Shown here one piece after another: positions 11,201-23,200 of a stretch of DNA of 64,000 bases. A program made the translations under genes and the position numbers. Below the pieces are notes generated by a model. That model saw only the letters and a program-made list of their open reading frames with translations, made no database searches and had not been told where the DNA came from. The stretch comes from Colias croceus (Eukaryota > Arthropoda > Insecta > Lepidoptera > Pieridae), in contig NC_059540.1 of the NCBI RefSeq assembly GCF_905220415.1, forward strand, positions 1,123,501 through 1,187,500, written 5' to 3'. How positions within the stretch are numbered: the stretch's first letter is position 1; each line of letters begins with the position of its first letter.

Positions 11201-14200
11201 GGTTAGGCATCCGCCCCGGAATGGCGCGAAGGATGCGGGTTCAAGTCCCGCCTCGTGATCGAATTTTTTCTATTCTTTATAAATTTATATTCATACTCTT
11301 TTGTTTACCATCAAATTAAGATCCCTAATTTCACCAAATTCCAACGATATCATCTAATCTTCATTCCGCTATACACGATTTCGAAAATTTGAAATCGCTA
11401 AATAAATTACATCACCCCTTAAACTGTCAAAGAATTCCATTATAAATTATCACGGTCCGGTTGGATGTTGAATAATGCAGGGGAAAAGTTTGGAAACTCA
11501 TTTTTTTCATGCGACTACACTCCGAGTAACTAATGAATTCAGTTCGTATAGAAATTTTAGCAAACGCTCATGCCAACTACGGCTTGGTGCTAGCAGTTGG
11601 TTATTTTAATAATTTTTAAGCAATAACTTCACTTTAGTTTTTTCCTTGCATCTGATTTTATGTAGATTCGAAAAAGTATAATTTTTACTTTAAAACGCTT
11701 GAATTCAATAAAATAATATAGGATCTCATATCTCGGGAATGAAAATATTACTTTACCAGTCTTAATTCTAAACTAACTCATAATTATATGGTAGGCATAA
11801 ACCATTGATTGATTCAGAAAATGAAACAAGCATATCATCACGAATATGAATACAATACGTCATATAAATGTCTCTAAAGCCTACCCCTTATTCCAAATGT
11901 AAATGATACCAATAAATGAGTCCGGAAGACCCAATAAATAATTAAACATTCCCACTCAATCCATTTTTAGCCCTCCATAAAATATACGGAAAATATCGCG
12001 CAATTCAGAGAGAAAATAAATCAACTTCCGTGATTGGATATTTGCGTCGATAGCTTAAGTAGGTCCAAATGCCGGGAGCTCGTGACACAAAAGCGTTGAT
12101 TTAACGAATTTTTCTAGAATCATATCGAAATTAGAAGTACATTGGGAGCCTTTGAATCTCCAGTATGACCATTTCGTTAATGAGGTACTCGACGTGGCCA
12201 AGATAAGTCGATGGTCCCAAGAGTTAGGGAGATAACAAAACTGTTAATCGCAAGTGGGTTATCGGATGAATTCGTTTAAAAATACGGAGCCTCGTGGCCG
12301 GGCCGTTATTATTCAAGGGAATCGAGGAAGAAATTATTTAGTTCGTTTTTGCGACGTTCAAAGAAAGAAATTGGTGGAAACTTTTTAAATCACATACTTA
12401 TTCATTGAATTTATTTTGAGAAAACGGCACAAAGTTGACTAAGCTGTATCGAAAAGATATTCTGATCTTGAACTTTGTTATAGGAAAATTAACTTAGCTG
12501 TATTAAAATGTCTATTGTTTCAAAACACAATAAAATTAATTAACGTCTCGTAACTTACAATCTACAAATTATCGAGTCTGGCTTCGTTGTCAGAAATTTC
12601 TAAACTCACTGACAATACAAACCAAACATCTAATCAAGCTATAATTCTGCCAAATAGTATACCACCTGACCAGTCTTTCTCACCCACAAGCACGCAGACA
12701 TCCTATCCTGGCAGGAGTGGTACCTACCTATAATCCTGCCAAATAGTATAGCACCTAACACGACTTACCCACCCACAGGTACACAGACATTCTGCAGGAG
12801 TGGTATCTATAATCCTGCCAAATGGTATACCACCTGACCAGCCTTTCTTACCCTCAGGCACGCAGACATTCTCTCCTGGCAAGAGTGGTACGGCGGCGGG
12901 CTTCGGATGCGTGAGCGGCGGGACGTCCGGGAGACCACCAAGTACATAGAAACAGCTCTGGTGATCGACAAGTACATGTTCGATAAGAGGAACGGCAGTA
13001 CAAGGGCAGAGGTCGTACACGACGCGATACAAGTTGCTAATATTGCTGATCTGGTAAGTAATGTTGTAACTACAAATAAATTTAATTAAATAAATAAAAT
13101 AAAAATAAAAACATTTATTTATCTCTCCCACAAGGGTATTTAATTCTGCTATTATGGTTCTGTTAAAACTGCTTTCACAAACACTGATATGTGTCATAAT
13201 GTAGTCATTTATAGGCCCATTGCCTTCTTATTTGTGGTATTAACTTTTTCCGTAAGTAGTTCCGTTAATTTGATTGAGATGCGATGGAATAAGAAATACT
13301 TAAGACTAATTCGAACCCATTTATATGATTTAAACCTTACGAAACATGCATTTAAAATTCGTAAGCTATACCTAGCTCTTACAAATTAATAAAGAAAGTA
13401 ATTTACTACTCCTAAGTAAAGCGTGTATTTCCACCATCTTATTTTAGTTACAGTAAACGATGATTTGAAGTATAAGTGCTAGTTATTTTAAAGAAATTCA
13501 AGTTTTAAAAAACGCTCCGCTTACTCAACGTCTGAAATTTATTTCGAAAAAGAAAAGTAGACTAAATCTCCATCAAGCGTACGAGAGAAATATAAATATT
13601 TTAACCTAAAAATTATGTTATTTTATCCGCGCAGCTCTTTTATCGCGCACGTTTAAAAGGAAAATATAAATAAGGGTCACGACTCACGTGCGATTAACGC
13701 GATCCGAATTACCCGTAATCGTGTAATTGGCCGTATTTAAATCGTCATTCGAGGGCAAATTTCGCTTTATTCAGAGCGGTATAAAAGGCGCAAATACGAG
13801 ACCTCCTTCAAACCGTATGCGATGTATGAATACGGGTGTATTAAACTTTGCCCTCGTACAGTCAGCAAAAAATATGTGCCGCGAAGCATTGTGCCGTTTT
13901 TAATACACTGCTGCGCCAGTGCTCTGAATGTATCAAGAGAAGATTGATGTATTGCTTAACTTAATTATCGTTATGAAACATTTTAATGATTGTGCGCTTT
14001 TAGCCCTACATTTTCATGTAAGTAGTTTTCGGGAGATGAATGGTTCTTTCATTAGCGTGTTTTTCAGAAAGTTTATGGGAAGAAGCAACATTTTTGGCTA
14101 ATGTCTAGAACTTTTATGGTAAATCATGGCATGGAACTCATAACAACATCTCTGCTGGCTGTACACTAACGACTGAGTCAAGAAACTCCGTACATTATCT

Positions 14201-17200
14201 ACTTAAAATGTGAAGTGGTTACGTTATCGTTGAAACTTTAGATCCAGGAATACCAGCGCCATTAGAATAGGGGCGCTTTAGAGCGATAAAGTCTGCTAAA
14301 TCCATTGATATGCTATTTCAGATTTAACACAGATTTAAATTGTATGATAAAATTATTATTCAAATTAAATTGCTAAAATTTATTTAAGCAATATAAATAT
14401 TTCACCAAAAATTAAAGTGAAGAATGCTCTACTATTTTAGGAGTGGCTTCTTCTTAAAACTTTCTTGGCGCGTTGAGAGCAAAATTTTAAAGTCGCGTCA
14501 AGGTGCGTAACGTCATGGAATAAAGCGACGGTGTTGTTATCTTGCTACAGAAGTTTCACTTCTGACACGTGTGCTCGACTCATCTATTAATAAATACCAT
14601 TATTTCCCAGTACTTTCGCACGCTAAACACCCGCGTGTCTGTGGTGTACATCGAGTCGTGGCAGAGCGCGGACCAGGCGGACCTGGACAGGAAGTATGAC
14701 ATCACACGCGCGATACAAAAGTTCAGTGACTATACCGCTAGGAAGTTGTATAAGATCGAGAAGGACACTACGCAACTGTTGTCGTGAGTATTATGTATTG
14801 GATTTACTTACAGCTTTTTATGATACCTTTCATATGTGGAAGGTTAACATGACGTCTTAAAACCGGTGGTGGTAGCGATGCTAGTTTGTGATGACGATTC
14901 TATAGTGCTTCTAGAAGAATTCTAATTAAATAAATATTTAAGTTTGAGCAAAGTACTAATTCCAGTATGAGAAAGACATGGCGTTATAGCTTTGTCTTTC
15001 CACAATGAAATTAATGCATGCTAAAAGGGAACATGAAAACCCCTTGATTCTAAGTAATAGTATAACTTTTTTTTTAATATTTGATGGTACGAGTCCAATG
15101 CTCTACATACACTATTTTACGTTGCAGTTATTTCAATAAAACGTTTAGTGTAAGCAGATCTTATAGTAACTTAACTTTTGAAAAGTATGAATCCCGCTTG
15201 ACTATTTGAGCTAACTCCAGAACACGAAATATATTAAAGAGCAATAAATTTAATGCTTTCCCCGCCTCGCTTACGACGAAATAAGCCTCATCATTCCTCC
15301 TTTAGCGTTTCCACTTCAATGCTACACCACACCCGAATATACAGCGCTTAAGTATAACGAATAATAAAGTTATATTAAGAGCACACAGGTCATAACTATA
15401 TTCCAAAATTCCGTATGCAACGATTTCTCAGTTCCCAACTCCACTCCACGTTCGGCTGAGTGCTTCTCAAACGCGAACACGCTGAATTTATTCCTACTTA
15501 CATTTTGCTATAACTTAAAAAACTTTTTACAATGGTACGATTTAATAGATTTAAAATTTCACCATTGTGCGGTCGAGATGATTGCGATCGCTGGCTACGG
15601 TTTTATTGTGCCCGACAGTTTGTTATATAATTGAAAATTGAAACGCTGTAAACTTTTTTATTTACTATTATTATTTTCTTGTTATGAAATAAATTAATAT
15701 TTCGTTGTTTAAAAAGAAACAGTAATAACTTGCAGCCTACAGAAGTAATGATAATAGAACAACATTTTAAGGTAAGTACAGAGATATACAGTCCATTGTT
15801 GATTTTTTTATGATAACAAATCATCATTCATCTTGGACTATAATTTATTATCATAATGTATTTCATGATATTCTACGTCAAATGGATGAAAATGCAAACT
15901 ACAAGATGCATATATATCTACGAATACGTACGAATGTACCATAGAGATATGAGCACACAGGAATCCTAACTTTTAACAAGCCTTAACGACGCGACGAGAG
16001 CTAAAAAGCGCCGCCATTTTTCACTCGAACCGCCCATAGACAAGCAACAGCGCAAAAGGAGCATAGATTTTAACAATCTCACAATACTATCGGCCATGGA
16101 CGGATGTCCCGTCATAAATTAACCTGTCAGCGCTCAGACGGCGAGGCGTTCGGTGGCGAACATTCGTCCGAACGGTGCTCCGTGATTTATTCCCTGCTGT
16201 TTCTGTTTGTTATTTTGATTCCCGTCTCCTTCGTCCAGTAGGCACGCGCGCGTAAGTGTCCTGGGCGATAGAAAAAAAATAAATCTTTAGAAAATATCGT
16301 TTTAGATTTGATTTAGGAAATAACATACCACATCATGTTTATAAAATTGACAATTTATTTCTGAAATACAATTCTTTTTTATAAGCAAAACACGAAACAT
16401 AAAAATAAAGCCAGGGCGATAACATCCGTGCCCTGGTATTGTCGGTTACAGGTGACATATGGACACATAACAAAGCAAACATGACCGAGCGTGAAAATAT
16501 GACTAACATTGTGAATGTGACACTTTGTGTTCACGCTTCCAGAAACGTCCAGAAAAATCAAGTTAAAACATTTCGTTACATATTTTTATCTCTGCGAGCT
16601 CGTAAACAACGTGGGCTGCAATTAATTAAATGTTATTTATGAAAGTACCACAAGAGGGTTCATGAGCCTCTCTCGAATAAAACGTAGGCGTAAAATCTGA
16701 AAGCTTCGTTAGATATCTCTCGTCTCCAATTCAATCTGAGCGAGGCATACATTTTATATTAAATCACTCGAGCACACGATCTCGCTGAGATGTCATGTAT
16801 ACAATATGATAACATGAAAAAGATACGCAATATACTCTACCCTATGAATAGCTGAGCACTCCCGTACATAACGTCACTCACAATCTGTCAGTTGTTTTAG
16901 GAAACCTATTTTTTGTAACTATTGTGCGGTCGACGCAACCTAAATGTGTCAGTTTTTGTAGACAGAATAGCTGAGGTTGGATTAGGGTTAAGTGCTTACA
17001 AAGGGCAAAACAAGTGTATATTTTAAAAACGTTGATGTTTGTGGAAAGGCAATGTTATTGAATTTTTTATCGTTACCTTTGTGAATACAACGCGTCACAA
17101 ATATGTCAATCATCGTTCTCTTGCAAACCTTATCTTTTGTACCAAATATTTTTTTTACAGGAAATTTCCTCATGAATTTAACAAAAGCTCTTAATATTTT

Positions 17201-20200
17201 AAATTTATTTATTAAAGATCTCTTTGATGGTATTTTCATCATGATATTCCAACTATTCCAAGCTTAATATTTTTATTATCCTGATAAATAATTTAATTCT
17301 GAATTTTTGTACTATGGAACTTCAAGAATTTATTACAGAGAATTTAAAAATCACAATCAACAGCATATGGTTCATATTGCATAAAAGCTGGAAACACTTT
17401 TAAGGTGGGACCACTTTTAAACCATTCTAGTTTAGACCTTCCCACGAGAAAGAAGTCTTTTTTTTTCTTTCGAAATTAAACTTGATAAAAATTGCTTTCA
17501 CATAAGGAAATCTACACAACCTAAGCTACAGAATATACATATTAATTTAAATGAGTATTTAGTAAAATATTCTAAATCGTGATCCCTTTTCAGAGGCCAA
17601 ATGTTCCCGGGCGGCGAGTCGGGTATATCAGTCCCGGATACGATGTGCACGCCCAAGTCAGTTGGTATCTCAGTGGACTACAATACGTACGAACCTCACA
17701 TCCTCGCTGCTACTATGGCGCACATGATTGGACATAATATCGGTAATTAAATGAAAGAATTAATTAATTAATTCACAGCATTTATGTTTGTCAAAATAAT
17801 GCTGGTGGAAACCGGCCTCGTGATAGATTTTTTGAATTCTTACAATTTTCCATTTATTTTTGAATGCTATAAAACTAAATATCAAGGCAATGATGGTGGT
17901 ATCTCATCCTTGAAGTCGTCTTTTTAACTGTTATTTTATCCTGGTTTTTCTACTTTCTCAGTTTTTCATAATAATTTTATAAAATTATGGTCAGATCTGA
18001 GCAGACAATTTATCTCGTCATTTTTAGTCACAAATAAAAATATACATCTCATGAATATGTACATTGCTCTGATCGAATTCACTGATTGTGATTAATGTTA
18101 ATATTATACCAAACAATGATTACCGCAAAAACAAAGTCAATAAATTGTATTGTAGTACATTAATACCGCGAAGAATATTAAACCGCGAGCCAGTCAAATA
18201 GTTTCCAAATTACCAAAAGTAAATAATGGATCTGATAAACTGATAATCTGATTTAAATCTGGCATTAAATTGACAAAGCAATATCTAAATTAGATTTCGA
18301 TATTGATGTTCCATCCATACTAATAATATTATAAATGCGAATGTAACTCTGTCTGTCTGTCTATTACTCAATCACGCCTTAACTACTGAACCAATTTGCA
18401 TGAAATTTGGTATAGAGATATTTCGATACCCGAGAAAGGACATAGGATAGGTTTTATCCCGGAAATCCCACGGGAACGGGGACTATGCGGGTTTTTCTTT
18501 GACTGCGCGGGCGATGCCGCGGGTGGAAAGCTAGTTTTGTAATAAAACCGTTGTGAATACAGAATTTCGTGTTTATTACCGTTGTATTGAACTGAGATGA
18601 AAGGATGATCTTGATTAAAGATTTTCGAGCTTATTGAAGCTCTCCTAGAAAAATGATTAAAGCCACAGATTATAATACTCGTGCTGGCTTCAGGTTTTCC
18701 ATTTACTTGTTTAACTTTTCTTCATGATACACCTAGATAACACACAATGAGAGTAAGCCGCGTCTAATTTCTCATTTAAATCGATAACCTGGAAAAAATA
18801 TTTTTTTATAAACTTTGTTCGGAAAAAAATCTATGAAAATGAATAGAAAGCACAAAATAAGGCATTTTTAAACCTCTATAATTGTTTTTGTCTTAATAAA
18901 TTTAATTTAATCATCATCAAAATCATTAAATCAAAAAATAAATCAGAGATATGCTCATATTACTATAAAGCTAATGTACGTGCCATGCCTTAACTTATAT
19001 TTATGGACTACTAATATATAATGAAAAAAAGCTTAGATTAAATTTTAATTTAATTGCACGCTAGCATTTATACAAACATATCAACTCATCTTATTTTTAA
19101 CGAAAGGAGCGTAAAGTTTAATTAGTATGCCGTATTAAGGCCGCCTTCTGTACTGTGTCTTCTTTTATCATAAGTTTTCTTTTTGCAAGTACAATAAAGT
19201 ATTTAAAATAAATAAATAAAATAAAATCCAGATTACTCATTCTATAGTTAAATATAGAATATTTGGTCGAACATCTCCAATTAAATATTACTTGCAATAA
19301 TCATCGGGATTTTCAACCTATTCAGCTTTTTCCATTTTATCGTCATAAAATGCAACGTTAATTACTTCTTTTACCCAATATCCACTCGATTCACCAATTC
19401 CAATAAGGAATAAAGATAAGAGCATCGATAATAATCAATAAAAAATTAAAAATAGCATAAATAAGTAACCATAGTATAAAATTAAAGCCAGATCTTCATA
19501 TAACGGAAAGGTAAAACGTACTAGATTTTTACCCGAGGCTTCGTTCGTGTTTTCAAAGAAAAACCCGCATAGCTTTTCCTGTAGGATTTTCGGGATAAAA
19601 GTAGCCTGTCTTATTCTGGGTCATCAGCTACCTACATACCAAATTTCATTGTAATCGGTTCAGTAGTTTTTACGTATAAGTTTTTACGTATTTGCCCCGG
19701 GTGGGAATCGAACCTACGACCAGTGGCTTGGAAGACAGGGTCACTACCAACCAAGCCAACCGGCCAGTCAACATACTTACAAACATTTTAATATACGAAC
19801 TTTTTCCCAGGTATGGGCCACGACGACGGCCGTGAACAGTGCTTCTGCCGCGACTGGCACGGCTGCATCATGGCGCAGTCGATAGTTGGCCTGGAGAATG
19901 TACAACCGTACAAATTCAGCGATTGTTCGAAAAATGACTATATTAATGAGCTCAGGATTGGACAAGGGCTGTGTCTGCTGAATAAACCTAATGAGGTATG
20001 AAAAGAGACTTGAAAGTTAGTAGTTATTTATAAGGATTTGGTGTGTTGGCGGCTAAATATATTAATGCTTTTGTGTATAAACCTAAATTACTGTAAAATT
20101 TTCTCACTGTAGGCTCTTGGGTCAAATGATTTAGGGAAATTAGAGGTTTAACTTGAACAATAGTGTGCTATAGTTTAATATACAATGTTTCATAAAATTG

Positions 20201-23200
20201 GAAATTAGGATAACCCCGTAAGTTAGATTACAAATTATTATTTTTCACCCATAACTTTATATTAAGTGGTATTTTTTTTCACCCATAACTTTATATTAAG
20301 TGGTATTTGTGTAAAATTCAGCTACGAATATTTCAACACAAATTCCATTTATCTCTATTTTATATTTCTATACTTAAAATTCATTATTTCTGTAGTTCAC
20401 ACTGAACATCCTTGCTAATTGTGTACAGTTTAAGAGGCAACACCTGAAACTGGAACCCATCTCGATTACATTTGACATTAGACTCATTAACAATTGCCCA
20501 AAACTCTAAACACCTTCAACTGGGAACTCCGGGACTTCCCAACTCTTTCGCCCTCCAACATTAACGCGGCAGTTAATTTCAATGCAAAATTTGTACGTAG
20601 AAAATTAATCAGGACGGCCGCATTGTTTGTCGGCAGTCTCTTACAAGGCTCTCCTTCAATAAAAGTTATGGTAATGCCGGCTGCCCGCGTTCAGAATTAT
20701 CTCTTCGTTTGCGAATATATAATAACACGAGCGTCGGCCCAGAGTTTATTGGAATAAATTTACATATTACGGAATGATAATGCGGGCCACCACTCCGCTT
20801 CGATCCTCCACGTTTACATATTTATCGGCGGATGATTGTGACTGAGTTTTATTTCCTTCTATTGTAGTCGCCACTTGAACTTCCAACTAGAATGTTGTGT
20901 CATCGCGTTTATTTTTTTGCTCGATATATTTTCCGATGCAAATGGAATATATTTTCTTGTTTTTCGTTTGTTTGATGTGGTTCGCATTGAATGCGATAAA
21001 CTTTAGGACTCGACGAAATCGAAATGTGCTAGAGCATAAGTTTTTTATTGTGTTCTAGAAACGAGCCAAGATATCAAATAGAATCATGTTGTATAAGATT
21101 TTTATCAATTTTTTTATGTTCGGCATACACTTAAATACTCTTTATTCGTGTTAAACAACTACCTACCCTGATGAGGTTCATATTAGATACATTTTCTTTT
21201 CATGTATTCCAATTTGTTGAAATTGTAACAGTAGTTTTAAAAGATACAAGATAAATAAACAAAGATTTCAAGCACTTATTTATTTCGTACTAATAAAGGA
21301 TTTTCGTATAAATGAAGCAGTAAAACAACCCGATTATTTCCCCCATCGATCTCGTTTAACAATTCCACTGTTTTTCAAACAGTTCATTAACGAAAAGGCC
21401 AAAGATAAACATCTCGTTTTAACGTCAGTCGAAGGGCGATTTGCATGATGAGACTATTTTTAGAACAAAGAATGGCCCGAAAGCGGTAGTTAAATTTTAA
21501 TGGGATTAATCTTTAACGAAAGCTCATTAGTAGAAAGCGGCTGAGAACCGAAATCGTTCTGTTAAATTCGAAATTAGCTCATTAGAGTTTAAAACAGCCG
21601 GCTTACGTATGATATACCAAATCCTACACGGAAATTAGAAAAGTGATCCAACATTTCGCGTTGGTTCGCTGCCTTCAAATATGTGCATAGCAAATGGTTG
21701 ATACATATTCATTTTACATGTTTTATTTATGATATAAGGCAGCGTATGGGAGATTGGACACCCTTAACGTGGCTTTCACCATAGATGAGGATCGGGATAT
21801 ATTTCATATAAAATATCTCTTCCATTAACTGGTACAAAACATCGTAGAAGCCAAACTGAAACTGAAACTTTCATTCGCTTAGCTAGAATTCGTTAAAAAC
21901 CCTTCCAATCTCTATTGATTAATGTGAGCCATTTGCGCATCCCAAAAGTGGCCAGTATTCTGAAATATATTTTCAATAAAGTCGATCCTTTCTTGCAATT
22001 TCAACGTTAATAGATTGCTGATGAATAACAGCTCCCATTTTCAAGTTTCCCTCAATTCAAATTAATTGTCGAGCAGTGGTTGCGGCCTGAAAGAAGCGAA
22101 GTCTGACACTCGACTAGATCGGTGTTTATTTATTTATTAAGGCTAAGTTCATATGACCGCGCGGAGCCGCGCGGATCTTTCGACCGCGCGGTACAAGATC
22201 GAAGTAAACAGCTAGTATTGTTTACATCACCGCGCGGTACCGCGCGGTACCGCGCGTCGCGCTCCGACCCGCGCGCTGGTTCTTGAACCGCGAGAAACCG
22301 CGCGGCACCGCGCGTTTCAAGTTCTACAAACTTGTACCGACCTGTTCAGTTGATCCGCGCGTGTTGAGACGGATAGTCGCATAGATTGCAGAAAATATGA
22401 TCACCGACGAAGACGACATATCTATCGATTTGCTTATCGACGAGATTGAAAAAAGAGAAGCTATCTGGAATATCAACTCCAAGGAATATTCGAATAAAAT
22501 AATAAAAAGAAGATCTTGGGAAGAATTAGTTTTAATTTTCTGCAATAATAATGATTCTGAAGAAAAAAAGAAAAACTTGGGTAAGTTACAATCGTACGCA
22601 CCTTTAAAGTAAAACCGTTATGAAATCTCATACAGTCCACTCCACAACAATAGATCTCTGTTTACATTATGACACGTGATTTACGAAAGTAATTTTTTTT
22701 CATTTACAGTATTATTTATTTTGATTTATATTATTATAGTAACACCAGTAACACTTTACCATAAATTGAAACACTTTTCCTTTTCTGTAACATACAGCCG
22801 TGTTTATCCAAATAGGTAATAACACTGTTACTTTAAACTTCCGTTATGACTCTTCTACGAACATGTTCCTTCTTATTGATATAGACACAATATTGTATTT
22901 CGCGAGCCGATCATAACTCGGTTTAGTAGGTAACGCTTTAATTTACCGCTAGATGGCGTAAAATACAATATTTTACAAAAATGACAAGTTTATGTTGTAG
23001 TTTACGTATATTTTACATAGATGGCATTGATAACTCAATTCATGAAAATTTTCGTTTAGTAACGGTTTTACTTTAAAGGTGCGGTATGTATAATATTATA
23101 TAAGAGTTATATATATTTTTCTTGCCAATCTAATTTACCTTCACTTACAAAGTAATTCGTTAATTTAGTTCGAACATTATCTGCTTCATGAATTGGACGT

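Larger units (their letters stand above)
10083..11290. mobile_element. head-to-head array of tRNA-like units flanked by one 12-bp target duplication
   Basis: Two full copies plus a 5' piece of a 309-bp unit (starts 10083, 10392, 10701) run in one orientation to about 10775. After about 8 bp, nearly two copies run inverted (from about 10784). Copies are practically identical. The whole block is bounded by TCATACTCTTTT at 10071-10082 and 11291-11302, so it inserted as one piece or grew after a single insertion. Each unit has a tRNA-like head with Pol III boxes, plus an imperfect inverted repeat (GAATAGA...ATTCGAT) on both sides of the head. It behaves like a SINE, but its arrangement is unusual. 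Confidence 0.85.

Noticed and set aside
12724..13197. 157-codon minus-strand frame over an ADAM exon
   Set aside because: It is the shadow of the real exon and the duplicated splice edges.
20494..20757. 87-codon frame in an ADAM intron
   Set aside because: No recognisable protein features; probably chance in a GC-richer, possibly conserved non-coding stretch.
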